Assembly (NCBI RefSeq): GCF_038502225.1
Contig: NC_091312.1
Location: forward strand, 27,082,190-27,146,189
Length of the DNA stretch: 64,000 nucleotides
Source: Cherax quadricarinatus
Lineage: Eukaryota > Arthropoda > Malacostraca > Decapoda > Parastacidae
Reading direction: 5' to 3'
Shown here: one piece after another, positions 1 to 10,947 of the stretch
Layout of the letters: the number at the start of each line of letters is the position of its first letter
Numbering within the stretch: position 1 is the stretch's first letter
Notes under the pieces: generated by a model
Told to the model about the DNA's origin: nothing
The model's input: the letters and a program-made list of their open reading frames with translations, nothing else
Databases searched by the model: none
Program-made: the position numbers and the translations under genes

Positions 1-1984
1 TTTCCCTCCAACTTACGCAATAGATCCAAACTCTGAAATCAGATTAATAATTTCCCCTTCCCCTCCCCCCCCCCCCCAGCAACTTCCCTCAAAGTTTGCG
101 TGTTGGAGCTGATCACCTTGAGGCACTACAGGCATACTCACACAAGAGACAACTAAAGTCGAGGATTCCATTACCTGGTTACGAGCCTGACGTCTCAATG
201 GATTTAATTTGCTGCTCATTGCTTGCCCCGACTTGTGTCTTATGTTGACTAAAAGTTGGTAAGATTATACTCATGTGGTAAAATTCTCTTGTTTAATCTC
301 TTAGGGGATTTAATATTCCAAAAAAATTGCTTCTGTCTTAATGAATTTGCGCGAAAATCCAGGAAACTATCATAGGCATGTTTTTTTTTTCCTATGAGTT
401 ATATTTATTACTCCCTCAGGTCTGATGTTGCTTTTGTAGTCTTTATGCAAACTATTTTTCATTTAACAAAGTAGTTAAATTTATATGACGCTGTATAGAG
501 AGAACTTATCGGAAACAACTGATCACCATTCACTCAGAAAAGTTATTTAGATAGATCTCCTAGATAGATCTTTGATATCTAGGAGAGAGTCTTGCCTTGG
601 ATCCAAGATTACCTCAGTATCAGAACTGCCTCAGCTATCATTAAAGGAGTCATTAGTACCACCACAGTTCTGAACTAATTGCACTCCGGGTAGAGCACAC
701 AGGCCCAGTCCTACGTACTGATGCTGAGATTTACATCCCGTGTACCTGCCCAAGATGAGGTTATTATCTGTTTTCTGGATAATAATTACATTTATTACCC
801 AATGGATTATAAGCTCGGCTTCCATCATAGCCACAGAAGAGGCCAAAATGTCCGTATCCGAATGTTAATACTAATAATTTATCACTTTTCTAACAAAAAT
901 TAACAAAACATTAAACTCTATGAACAACACAAACATCTATGAATAGAAATTAACAGTTCTCTTGTAGATTAATTACACAGCAAACAAAACAAATAAAACC
1001 CGAAATATCACTTGCAGGATAGAAAAATAACATCATTTTCAAATTCGCTTGAGTATTTTATACAATGTTTGTCGTATCTGTTTTTGACTACTATGCTACA
1101 CAGATAATTAACTTCTGCATCACTGCATTAACTAAACTAAAAACATCAGTGATTCAGAATAAAGCCATTGTGATAATTCATGGTTCTTCTATATACACAA
1201 GTCATCAACATAAGACAGGAACATGAAGTAATTGATCAACCTAACACATCTTTTTTTTTTTGGTTAACATCTTGAGATTTAACATCGCCAAAAAATATAA
1301 AAGGGTAATGTCTTGCCTTTTAGTAATCAGTTGCTGTCAGTAACCCACAAACCAACTTGTTAAAGAATTACATTGCTAACGTCACTGAAGTAAATATCAC
1401 TGTTCCTGCCTACGTAAACACTAATGTAAAATTAACATACACTGTCGTTTTAAAGAATCCAAAGCTCTTCAGAACTGTAGCACTTAAAACAGTGTCTTAC
1501 TTTAGAGGCAACCTATAACCCGGTGAACATCATGGGTTCGTAAGGTAAATGGAAATAAATGCAATTAATAATATTTACTGCGGCTACATTTCGCTTTTAG
1601 AAACTGTGTCAAAGTACTGGATATTTGTGTAATATAATGAATACAATTACAGTTGTTTAGAGGATAGGTAAAGGGAGTCAGGTGTAGTGTCTGGAGGGTG
1701 TGGCATTCTTGAATGTGGTAGTGGTAGCAGTAGAGAAACAGTAGTAGCAGTGGGTAAGCAGGAGGTGGTAATAGCAGTGGGTAAAAAGATGGTAGCAGCA
1801 GTGGGTAAGCAGGTGGTATCAGTAGTAGTAATCCTAATGTACGATGAGTTCACTTGATGGTGGAGGTGGAGAGTTGTGCTGAATAAGATATAGGGATCAC
1901 TAATGGTTTGTATTGACCGAACATAGCTCCTAGCTAGGACATAGCTGGTGAGTGAAACGTACCTTCAGTAAATGCGATATTAGG
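1..1984. other. AT-rich region without a supported gene
   Basis: No coding region or recognisable repeat family is visible. Local features are a C-run near 64-78 and an imperfect GCA/GTA-rich minisatellite at about 1720-1820, in which a block reading agcagtgggtaa recurs three times. Short open frames here have no recognisable motifs. Confidence 0.5.
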
Positions 1985-2056
1985 TAAGACACATATGCAA
2001 GAGTTAGATAACCTAAATGTTTCGTTTGTTCAGCAGGTTTCTTCAGTCGAATGCAA
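1985..2056 (-). ncRNA. Degenerate hammerhead-type repeat remnant
   Basis: On the minus strand this keeps the ATTCGA-CTGAAGA start of the hammerhead-like motif seen in full at 10383-10426, followed by GAAAC and the distal tail that includes CATATGTGTCTTACCTAA. The stem II sequence is decayed and no longer pairs well. It is an old copy of the 448-450 bp hammerhead element family. Confidence 0.45.
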
Positions 2057-2434
2057 AGGCGAATCAAATAGTGGAGACAGTAGAAACAATGGAGAGACAA
2101 ATATCAAATAACAAAGTCACTCAGACTTGATGAAACAGCTCCATAACTTCAGTCGAAGATATTAACAAATACATGTCATGCCCCACCCATTTGTTTGAGG
2201 GGTGACAACATCAGGAGTGTTAAATCTTAGGGTTATCTTAGTGTAGATGTACGATTTAGTAAATCCAACAAACCTCATCTAAATAAATTACGCAAAAATA
2301 GGTTAAATGCTCTCAAATCTGTTACCTCATCTACGGTGCTAATGTAAGAACAGTGAGAATGATGTACAAGCCTATATTAAATCCTTAATAAATTTTGCTG
2401 CTGCCCTGTTAATGGTAGCTAAATAAAATTATCT

Positions 2435-3770
2435 CCGGTCCTTGGAAGTAATGGGAAACGAAGCCCTCAAAATTATTCTTGACTGTCCAACAACTCTCAA
2501 TATTCTTAATACGAGGAAGGAACTTGGTGTTCCTAGTATCAGTGATAAAATAACTGAGTTTAACGCTGTATTTGATATTATAACACTAGACACGTTTACA
2601 CAAATCTTTGTAAATGTTCTGAGGTAAACAAATCTAGAGGAGTTGTTAAAACAACTGTATTAAATTTTATAACTGGATGTTTGTAAACAACAAGAGTATT
2701 CCACCCCTCCATGGAAGCTGTATTAATTTAATATCACATACCTGGAAACCCCTCCCAAGGAGCTCAGGACTAAAAATCCTTTCCTTTAATCCCTTACAAG
2801 GGCAATACTCGAGAAGAAATTTCTCACTTGACTGTTCGCAATAGTATATATATCACAAATTATATATGCTAATAGCTAAGCAGGAATCTATTGGATGGGC
2901 TCCATATGCTCGTTTCCACCTCCCTTGATAAGAACTATAACAAGCATTTTGAATAAAAACTAACAACTGGCTCTCTGCTTTGCAAAATAATTGTTTGTCA
3001 TCCTTATAGCATTAAAGTTATCTTATGAGAGTGAGCGTGGATCCTTGATATCATCAGTGAATGAACTTGATTCACATAATGACTATAACAACATGCTCAT
3101 TAGAAACCCATTATAGATATTAAAACATTTTGAGATAAAGGAATTAATGTTCAATTCTCATGCATTCCATCACGTACTGAATTACTTCTACTGTATAAAT
3201 ATGAGAAATTAGCAAAGTACCCCGAAGGAAAATGTAGAAGATAGCAAAGGTACAAATGTATTAATAATTAGGAGTAATATTGGAGAAGTAAATAATGAAT
3301 TAGAATGTCACAGAAAATACGCTTAAAAGTTTGAATCGATCTATTACTCACTCGATAACATAAACATACATTAGATAGGTATGTTGACGGAGCAGCTTTT
3401 AATGTTAACAAGCTGACTGATGTTGTAGTAGTGAAGCTTAAGCTTGGTTACAAGTACTTCCGGCTGTTGGGTATAAACACACTGATGATCAGACCCGAAG
3501 CAAAGAACGTGGTCAACCTTATGATCACTTTCTAGAACGTACAATGCTTCATTGTAAGGAAATACTGAGATGGATAGCATTATAGCCTATGTGATATGTC
3601 TGGGTATCATTTTGTTAATAAAAATAAGATATATTTATTAAGCAAATAGTGTAAATTTCGTTTTAAGGGATAAGTGGGCTAGTTTCTTTGCTTTTGGTGT
3701 ATCCATATTCTCTTGCTACCATTCGAAGGATTTTGCCCCTTCGGCGTCAAAATCTAAAATAAAAAAATAT
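2435..3770 (+). pseudogene. Decayed Jockey-like LINE, 3' half
   Basis: The segment at 2442-2627 reads NEALKIILDCP and RKELGVPSISDKITEFNAVF, which resembles the end of the reverse transcriptase in Jockey-group non-LTR elements. Near 3400-3470 the string KLKLGYKYF resembles the region before the C-terminal cysteine-histidine cluster of the same proteins. The tail at about 3690-3770 (tgtatccatattctcttgc) matches the tail of the second decayed copy near 43010-43040. Stops and frameshifts run throughout, so the element is dead and 5' truncated. The intermediate RNase H-like part (about 2700-3300) is too decayed to read with confidence. Confidence 0.5.
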
Positions 3771-4045
3771 TCTTCTTTTTGAAAATCTGTATATACTGTG
3801 ATTATGTAAGCACATGTATGAGTACATGTCTGTATTTTTTTTTTCGCTGTAGTATTTTTTACACACACACACACGAGTAATGGTTATTTCTGTCGAATAA
3901 GTAGAGTGAAAATTAGTTTTTGAAATAGATCTGCGAAAATCAGTCTGGACATAACAGAAAAAAATATCTCATTTATTTTAAGTAATATTAAATAAATTTA
4001 AACTGATCTATGATATATTTAAAACAATTAGGCTACATTTTTTTT

Positions 4046-4230
4046 AGGTTAAGGTAGGTTAAGTTAGGTTAGGTTAGGTTAAGTTAGGTTAGGTTACGTT
4101 AAGTTAGGTTACGTTAAGTTAGGTTAGGTTAAGTTAGGTTACGTTAGGTTAGGTTAAGTTAGGTTACGTTAAGTTAGGTTACGTTAAGTTAGGTTAGGTT
4201 AAGTTAGGTTAGGTTAAGTTAGGTTAGGTT
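4046..4230 (+). repeat. Interstitial telomere-like (AGGTT)n array
   Basis: Thirty-seven contiguous pentamers, mostly AGGTT with AAGTT and ACGTT variants. AGGTT is a rotation of TTAGG, the usual arthropod telomere repeat. The G-rich strand is the plus strand. There is no frame disruption across 185 bp, but many units are variant, so it is an internal degenerate array and not an active telomere. Confidence 0.75.
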
Positions 4231-4304
4231 TGTTTTTTATAAAAAATAAAATTTTTACATCAATGTTAATGAAAAACAAAGTCCAATTTCTAGGTAAGTT
4301 TTAA

Positions 4305-4407
<103 letters not shown>

Positions 4408-4796
4408 GTCGTGTCGAATAGGCAGAACTTGCAATCTTGGCTTAAATAGCAACGCTCATCTTGCCATATAGGACAAGCGAATATTTGTGTATGCAATAAT
4501 TTCGCCAAGATCATTCTGAACCTAACGAAAAAAATATATTTCACTGTGTTTGTTTAGTATTAAATTATTGTAAACAAATCTAAAATATATTTAGTTGGGT
4601 TAGGCTAAAATAAATTGCTCTTGTTATAATAAGGTTAGGTAAGTTTTCTAAGTTCCTTTTGGTGCAAAATTATAAATTTTTACATCAACATTAATGGAAA
4701 AAAATATACCTTTAAACGTATAAGAGAAAATTTTAGAAAGGACTTAATTTTAAATCAGTTCTTGCTAATTGACCAGTTTTACATATTCGGCACGAC

Positions 4797-4918
<122 letters not shown>

Positions 4919-5229
4919 ATAGGAATAACAGTGTTACCTTAGAAATGCAATTTAATCACTATGAAACCGACAAATTCCTAGCGCAATTAGGTCGTCACAC
5001 AGTCTGATGGAACTGTGCTTTGTGAGGACGTGAATGTTCTACCAGCTTTATACTTCACTATTACACCTGGCCCAGTATATGCCGTGCCTCCCTCACACTC
5101 ACTACTTATGCATTATGCTACCTATTATGTATCTCCCTCTGTATATATCTCTTCATGAACTGACCATCCAAAATAATTTACTGTACGCTAACCTTATAAA
5201 ACTCAGCTGAGTATAATACATATCTATTG

Positions 5230-5640
5230 TGATGTGATTAAACCCAGTTTGCGACTTGTACACAAACTATTAGATCCATTTTATCAAGCCAATTGCCCGT
5301 TTTCAGGTCGAGTTGCCACACCGGAGTACTTCTTACCCCTGAGGTGTCAAGCCATAAAATGACGAGTGATAACCTACTAGCCCCCCTGGTGTTAAGCCCC
5401 GCCCTGCATGGGTCTACACGCCCCCTTGGTACCTTCCCAGCCCCGCCCACCCATGCTCCCATTGGCTTATCGGGGGTAAATCCATCCCCATACCGCCTGG
5501 ACACCGCCCAAGAGTCGTAGTTTGAACCAGAGAGAAAGAGGGAAAGAGAGAAAGAGAGTAAAAAGGGAGGGAAAAGTTTGTGACCTGTCTTTCGCAGTAC
5601 TCGGTAGACAGGTTCCAACACTCCACCAAAACTAAAATAA
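5230..5640 (+). promoter_or_regulatory. GC-box and CCAAT-box rich block, possible promoter or solo LTR
   Basis: In an AT-rich neighbourhood this block carries repeated CCCCGCCC-type strings (about 5396 and 5441), an ATTGG box near 5460 and, upstream at about 5195, TATAAAA. A purine run of GAGA and GGGA type follows at 5528-5576, and an AATAAAA string lies near 5635. The composition fits a promoter, or the LTR of an unrecognised retroelement. No second copy exists in the window to define LTR ends, so this is a weak call. Confidence 0.25.
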
Positions 5641-6395
5641 AATTTGTTTGTGAAATTGAAGTCTATTGGGGAGAATCGAGGCGCTTCAGGTGGACACTTT
5701 TTTTGTTCCCCCTATATGTGTATATATCAAATGAAGAATTTATTGGGCCGTGCAACATATGACTCCATCCAGCTTCTTTTTTTTATTTCCTTTGTCGTGT
5801 TCGACGATCGATACTGTTGTCGAGGATTTTTTTTTCCCTCAGTTTTGACAATCATATTACGACGAAGTAAATAAATGTAAAATGTTAAAATATGTCCAAT
5901 TAAGACTAGAAACAAATACGAACTTGTTTACTTCAATGCTCTCAAATAAAGCTGTCCAGGCGAGAGAAAAATTATAATAGACGAAACAGACCGTGACTGT
6001 GTAGTTTATTGGGCCGAATTCAAAACATGATTAAAGTCACTAAATTCTTGTAGCTATTACCGTTTCAACTTCGAAGAAAACTTTGAAAATTTATAGGCAA
6101 TATTTCTTGTTTGTTATTTTTACTTCAAAATTAGCTTAGATAAATTTGTGTTAGAAAGCCTGAAATATTTGAAGCCAAACTGAGTTGGTGTTACTCAATC
6201 CTGCTCTTCCTCCTCCTTCCCTTCTCTTCTCCTCATTTATCACCACTTACACTCATTTAAGAAACAGCTGGAGGATCAGTTTGTAAACAGAGCGTTCAAC
6301 TAGATACTATGCAGGGGAAACTGTCGTCACGTGATTCCTGGTGTTAGTTTGGTAATTACTACAGGACGAACAGCTGGCTATGCGCCACCTGGGTA
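5641..6395. other. No gene seen
   Basis: AT-rich DNA with short T-runs; nothing recognisable on either strand. Confidence 0.5.
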
Positions 6396-6397
6396 TA

Positions 6398-6660
6398 ATA
6401 ATAGTAGTGGTAGAAGCAGTAGTAGTGGTGGTGGTTGTTGTAGTCGTGGTAGAAGCAATAGTAGTGGTGGTGGTTGTTGTATTCGCGGTAGAAGCGGTAG
6501 TAGTGGTGGTGGTTGTTGTAGTCGTGGTAGAAGCAATAGTAGTGGTGGTGGTTGTTGTAGTCGTGGTAGAAGCGGTAGTAGTGGTGGTAATTGTTGTAGT
6601 CGTGGTAGAAGTAGTAGTAGTAGTAGTGGTGGTGACTGTTGTAGTCGTGGCAGCCGGGGT
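6398..6660. repeat. Imperfect GTA/GTG/GTT trinucleotide minisatellite
   Basis: Trinucleotide-based array with a longer period of about 60 bp built from GGTGGTGGTTGTTGTAGTCG and GGTAGAAGC blocks. Because all units are multiples of three, open frames run through it on both strands (Val-rich, Gly/Ser-rich and Thr-rich). These are composition effects and not a protein gene. Confidence 0.85.
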
Positions 6661-6829
6661 CACCGTGTTTGCTCTGAAGCTCGTCACAATCAAGCTTGGA
6701 GTATGATTGTAATTGTAGCCGAATGCAATTAAATAATTCAATTGTACTTGAACTTTTAGATTAAAAATTAATTGTAAATGTAATTGACTGTTGTTAACCT
6801 TATACCTGCTTAAATTACATATTAAATCT

Positions 6830-6908
6830 GGGGCACTGACCCCCGGGGGTCAGTGCCGCGAGGGCACTAACCCCCGGAACGACCTCCAGGTAGACTCCAG
6901 GTAACCCG
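6830..6908 (+). repeat. Fragment of interspersed repeat with 26-bp perfect palindrome
   Basis: Contains the CCCCCGGAAC and CTCCAGGTAGACTCCAGG strings shared with 15460-15495, 18285-18300 and 18505-18535. At 6832-6857 there is a perfect palindrome, 13 bp on each side, centred on CCCCCGGGGG. This is a fragment of a dispersed family whose longest copy here is at 15245-15500. Confidence 0.6.
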
Positions 6909-7668
6909 TACATTCTGATGTGATCCTCGTTGTTTGGGTCACGTCCAGTACTTGTACCGCCGAGACTCGAGATTACAATGGCTGTGCATGGGTGGGCTCC
7001 TCTCTCAGTCGAAGTCGACACTTGGTAACAAATGGACACTGTCTCGTGGAAAAAAGTTCACTTGTTTTGTGTCAAAGGTTTGATTTTTATAATTTCAATA
7101 GAGTAAAATTTTGAAAGTTATGTGAGTCACTAGAGACAAATTTTGTTTTTGAAAAGAGGAAGCCACTGATTTTTGAATTCTCGAACTGAAAAACATTCAA
7201 GGGTTTCGTGAATAATTCTGACTCATTAACATCTTTGGACGAGTTGTAAAATGAATGAGGAGAAAAACTTTCTCATTATATTTCATAAGTTTGGCAATAA
7301 ATATACGTATATTATTTATTCTGAAGTCTTATAATTTAACAGGCTCTCAGATTACTTGTATAATATTTTATGCAGTGTCAGGAGAGTGAAGGTCAAGGAC
7401 AGTGAAAGGCAAGAGAATAATGGAGATGATGTTATTACATTGTCAATATTATCATTTCCTCTACTTGTTTTCAATTATATTTTTCAACGATGTGATATGA
7501 GTGATATAACGTAACAACATAATTTGATTCCTGAATATAAATTATGTAATGGTGAACAGAGACGGTCAGTAATGCAGTAATATTTGTGGCAGTGTCACAC
7601 ATTGACAAAGTAGTTTGTTAGTTCGGTCAACTGGACTCTGCTTGTGAAAAACTTTCGCTCCTCCTTTT
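6909..7668. other. No gene seen
   Basis: AT-rich sequence with no recognisable family on either strand. Confidence 0.5.
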
Positions 7669-7820
7669 AAGAACATAACATAAGAAAGAAGGAACACTGC
7701 AACAGGCCTACTGACCCATGCGGAGCAGGTCCATGTCCCTCCCCCCCGGATTAGCACAATGACCCACCCAGTCTGGTCACCACACTCAAGGAAGGAGCAC
7801 GGCACCAGACCCAGCAAGTA
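7669..7820 (-). mobile_element. CR1-like LINE 3' end fragment (minus)
   Basis: Reads on the plus strand as gaacataacataagaaagaa then ggaacactgcaacaggcct, the reverse complement of the terminal tail of the plus-strand CR1-like element at 12890-12930. It is a short 3' piece, truncated at 7820 where the plus-strand CR1-like element begins directly, so the two copies are joined back to back. Confidence 0.75.
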
Positions 7821-8732
7821 GATAGAAGTATCGGGAAGGGGGGTGGGTTGGCATTGTATGTCCGAGATCGCTTGAACTGTTGCATAAAAACGGGTATTAA
7901 GTCTGAAGTAACACATACAGAGTCTGTTTGGATAGAATTTTCAGAGGGGCATGAAAAATTAACTTTAGGTGTGATATACCGTCCCCCAAATTTAGATAGG
8001 GACCAGGGGAGACTACTATGGGAGGAAATTGTTAGGGCAACAAGGCACGATAATGTAGTAATTCTAGGAGACTTTAACTTTAGTCATATTGATTGGAATT
8101 TCTTGACTGGGAATTTAGAATCATACGACTTCTTAGAAGTAGTTCAGGATTGTTTTTTGAAGCAGTTTGTGACAGAACCTACAAGGGGTAATAACCTGCT
8201 TGACTTAGTTCTTGCAAACAATGAATCCCTTGTTAATAATTTAGAAGTTTCAGAGGAACTGGGTGCTAGCGACCACAAATCAATTACATTTAGAATTGAA
8301 TGGAAGTATGATAGTAGGGATAACTCAGTAACAGTCCCAGATTTTCGCTTAGCAGATTACGATGCGCTTAGAGAACACTTATCATCTGTTGACTGGGGTA
8401 ACGAAGAGAGCTATCAATATGACAGTTTTCTGAACACAATACATGCTGCTCAAAGAAAGTTTATCCCTTATAAAGAAATTAGATCAAATAGAAATGACCC
8501 AAAATGGATGAATAATAGGCTGAAATATCTACTAGGGCATAAGAAAGGAATTTATAGGCGTATCAAAAGAGGCGAGGGTCATCTTATGAATCAGTATATT
8601 GACATTAAGAGGGACATTAAAAAGTGGATAAGAAAAGCTAAAAGGGACTATGAAATTAAAGTTGCTAGGGATTCTAAAACTAACCCAAAAAGTTTTTCCA
8701 GGTATATAGAACAAAAGTCAGAGATAAGATAG
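7821..8732 (+). pseudogene. CR1-like endonuclease domain (EEP family)
   Basis: Encodes an apurinic-type endonuclease of the endonuclease/exonuclease/phosphatase fold, used by non-LTR elements to nick target DNA. Readable landmarks are GVIYRPPN, VVILGDFNFSHIDWN (catalytic Asp-Asn), TEPTRGNNLLDLVLAN and LGASDHKSI (catalytic Asp-His near the domain end). The N-terminal start of the domain is missing because the element is truncated at 7821, where the reading begins DRSIGKGGGLALYVRDR in frame without a start codon. The linker after the domain continues to about residue 294 and then meets a stop at 8732. Translation continues in another frame from about 8716 (VRDKIGPLKNN), which shows a frameshift and not a true end. 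Confidence 0.85.
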
Positions 8733-9078
8733 GTCCCCTTAAAAATAACTATGGGCATCTAACTGACAAAGAGAATGAAATGTGCTCGATTTTAAATAAT
8801 TATTTTCTCTCGGTTTTTACACAGGAAGACACTAATAATATTCCGGTAATTAATTTTTATAGTGGGCCAGAAGAAGATAAATTATGTAACATCACAGTCA
8901 CTAGTGAAATGGTTGTGAAGCAGATAGACCAACTGAAGCAAAATAAGTCACCGGGTCCTGATGAGGATTTTTCAAGGGTTCTGAAGGAATGCAAAATGGA
9001 AGTCTGTGAACCATTAACTAATATTTTTAATTTATCTCTTCAAACAGGTATAGTGTCTGATATGTGGAATAAAAGATG
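8716..9078 (+). pseudogene. CR1-like RT, N-terminal part
   Basis: Reads VRDKIGPLKNN, FLSVFTQED, MVVKQIDQLKQNKSPGPD and EPLTNIFNLSLQTGIVSDMW, the fingers region before the RT core. The usual KSPGPDG is KSPGPDE here. The frame is cut at about 9078 by a hairpin insertion; the next LINE residues (KMANVIPI) resume at about 9213. Confidence 0.8.
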
Positions 9079-9212
9079 CTAATGTGACATTTATTGTGGC
9101 CTAGGAGCTTTTCAAGCCATGGCTTGATAAAGCTCCTGGAGAGGGTTGCCACAATAAATGTCACATTAGTTGCACGTGTCCTTTTACTTTAATATTGTCG
9201 GTAATTCCGTGG
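9079..9212. mobile_element. Small fold-back element inserted in CR1 RT
   Basis: Two inverted arms (ctaatgtgacatttattgtg at 9079-9098 and its complement at about 9147-9166) surround a centre with the hammerhead-like core TTGATAAAGCTC. Stem I would be TGGC with GCCA; the GAAACG segment has decayed to GGGTTG. The right side ends in TTAATATTGTCGGTAATTCC, the same type of end seen at 62915 and 38913. Target duplication is not clear because the LINE itself repeats AGATGG here. Confidence 0.7.
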
Positions 9213-9894
9213 AAGATGGCTAATGTAATTCCAATAAATTACCTGACCTCAATTGTAGGCAAATTACTAGAGTCAATTATAGCTCAAATTATAAGAAGCA
9301 ATCTCGATAAGCATAGCTTGATTAATGATACTCAGCATGGATTCACAAGAGGCCGGTCTTGTCTAACTAATTTATTAACTTTCTTCAGTAAAGCTTTTGA
9401 GGCTGTTGACCACGATAAAGAATTTGATATTATATACTTAGATTTTAGTAAGGCATTTGATAGTTCCGCACCAAAGACTGTTGAAGAAAGTAGCAGCTCA
9501 TGGCATTGGGGGAAGAGTGCTCTCGTGGATCGAATCATGGCTCACAGACAGGAAGCAGAGAGTGTCCATAAATGGGGTTAAATCCGAGTGGGGATCAGTA
9601 ACAAGTGGCATTCCACAGGGATCAGTCTTGGGCCCGTTGTTGTTTATAATATATATCAATGATCTTGATGAAGGAATTACTAGTGATATGAGCAAATTCG
9701 CCGATGACACGAAGATAGGTAGGATAATTGATTCAAACGTAGATGTTAGGGAACTTCAGGAGGATTTAGACAAACTCTACTCTTGGTCAGAAAAGTGGCA
9801 GATGCAGTTCAATGTAGATAGATGCAAGGTTCTGAAGCTCGGGAGTGTCCATAACCCTAGCACTTATAAGTTAAATAATGTAGAACTTAGACAT
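9213..9894 (+). pseudogene. CR1-like RT core
   Basis: Contains IVGKLLESIIAQ, HGFTRGRSCLTNLLTFF, DIIYLDFSKAFD, then after a frameshift near 9460 HGIGGRVLSWIESWLTDR, IPQGSVLGPLLFIIYINDL and KFADDTKIG. FADD is the catalytic motif of the polymerase. A deletion has removed the SNYRP-type segment between VIPI and the LTSIVGKL block, so the enzyme would not be functional. The frame is cut at 9894 by the first large hammerhead element, which has duplicated the LINE sequence gaacttagacat. Confidence 0.85.
9883..9894 (+). repeat. Target-site duplication, left copy
   Basis: The 12-mer gaacttagacat occurs here and at 10948-10959, immediately flanking the 9895-10947 insertion. The coding sequence of the LINE resumes after the second copy. 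Confidence 0.85.
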
Positions 9895-9934
9895 GTTGTT
9901 AGGTAAGACACATATGCAACAGTTAGACAACTTT

Positions 9935-9978
9935 ATTCCGAAACGTTTCGCCTACACAGTAGGCTTCTTCAGTCGAAT
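9935..9978 (-). ncRNA. Hammerhead ribozyme-like motif
   Basis: Same 44-nt motif as 10383-10426 but on the minus strand, in the inverted arm of element copy 1. All core and pairing positions are intact. Confidence 0.65.
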
Positions 9979-10157
9979 ACAGAAAGTAGGCAGGAACAGT
10001 AGAGATGTGAAGACGATGTAATCAGTCCATCACCCTTAAAGTCGTAGAATTTGAGGTTGTCAGTCCCTCGGCCTGGAGAAGTTCAGTTCCATAGTCAGGA
10101 ACTATCTGAAGATCAAGCGACAGTGCGGAGACTTAAATACTGTCGGAAGGAGAGGTG

Positions 10158-10161
10158 CAGG

Positions 10162-10206
<45 letters not shown>
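10158..10206. repeat. (GTA)n microsatellite inside element copy 1
   Basis: About 16 GTA units within the inverted arm; the counterpart in the direct unit is (CTA)n at 10610-10649. Confidence 0.9.
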
Positions 10207-10382
10207 AGAGGCAACTGAGAGGTCATGTCCCTCTCAGATCCAACCCTTCTCACTTGAAAAGCTTGTCCAAGGAACTGAACTTCTCCAGGCCGAGGGACTG
10301 ACAACCTCAAATTCTACGACTTTAAGGGTGATGGACTGATTACATCGTCTTCACATCTCTACTGTTCCTGCCTACTTTCTGT

Positions 10383-10426
10383 ATTCGACTGAAGAAGCCT
10401 ACTGTGTAGGCGAAACGTTTCGGAAT
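10383..10426 (+). ncRNA. Hammerhead ribozyme-like motif
   Basis: Stem I is ATTCGA (10383-10388) with TCGGAAT (10420-10426), one G bulged. The core CTGAAGA (10389-10395) fits CUGANGA. Stem II is GCCTAC-TGT-GTAGGC (10397-10411), six pairs. GAA (10412-10414) completes the core, and ACGT (10415-10418) is a self-complementary stem III that could pair only with a second copy. The predicted cleavage triplet is GTT, cut after 10419. An AATAAA lies directly downstream at 10425-10430 inside the conserved tail. Minimal hammerheads with tiny stem III acting as dimers are established for Penelope-like elements and animal retrozymes. Activity is inferred. Confidence 0.7.
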
Positions 10427-10607
10427 AAAGTTGTCTAACTGTTGCATATGTGTCTTACCTAACAACCTGTCGGTATTGTATACCATTTTGATGTTCATCC
10501 TGTCAGACACTGCAACACGTGGCATCTTGGTACAGAAAACACCTTGGACAAGCTTTTCAAGTGAGAAGGGTTGGATCTGAGAGGGACATGACCTCTCAGT
10601 TGCCTCT

Positions 10608-10649
<42 letters not shown>

Positions 10650-10832
10650 CCTGCACCTCTCCTTCCGACAGTATTTAAGTCTCCGCACTGTCGCTTGATC
10701 TTCAGATAGTTCCTGACTATGGAACTGAACTTCTCCAGGCCGAGGGACTGACAACCTCAAATTCTACGACTTTAAGGGTGATGGACTGATTACATCGTCT
10801 TCACATCTCTACTGTTCCTGCCTACTTTCTGT

Positions 10833-10876
10833 ATTCGACTGAAGAAGCCTACTGTGTAGGCGAAACGTTTCGGAAT
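10833..10876 (+). ncRNA. Hammerhead ribozyme-like motif
   Basis: Identical in every core and stem position to 10383-10426 and lies 450 bp downstream in the same orientation. The predicted cut is after 10869. Together the two sites bound one complete unit. Confidence 0.7.
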
Positions 10877-10947
10877 AAAGTTGTCTAACTGTTGCATACG
10901 TGTCTTACCTAACAACCTGTCGGTATTGTATACCATTTTGATGTTCA

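Larger units (their letters stand above)
9895..10947. mobile_element. Retrozyme/Penelope-like non-autonomous element, copy 1
   Basis: A 1053-bp insertion in the CR1 LINE with a 12-bp target duplication. Order: inverted arm with a minus-strand hammerhead (9935-9978) and a partial unit up to about 10277, then a plus-strand hammerhead (10383-10426), a unit body with a (TAC)n tract, and a second plus-strand hammerhead (10833-10876). Hammerhead to hammerhead distance is 450 bp, so a transcript would be cut to a 450-nt monomer. Both ends carry GTTAGGTAAGACACATATGC or its complement, and the right end includes the GGTATTGTATACC hairpin. No protein is encoded. Direct plus inverted terminal repeats are typical of Penelope-like elements, and tandem hammerhead units are typical of retrozymes. 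Confidence 0.75.

Noticed and set aside
4046..4230. Chromosome end
   Set aside because: Sequence continues on both sides and many pentamers are variant; the array is interstitial.
6307..6741. Thr-rich, Val-rich and Gly/Ser-rich frames of 108-144 codons
   Set aside because: All three come from one trinucleotide minisatellite read in different frames.
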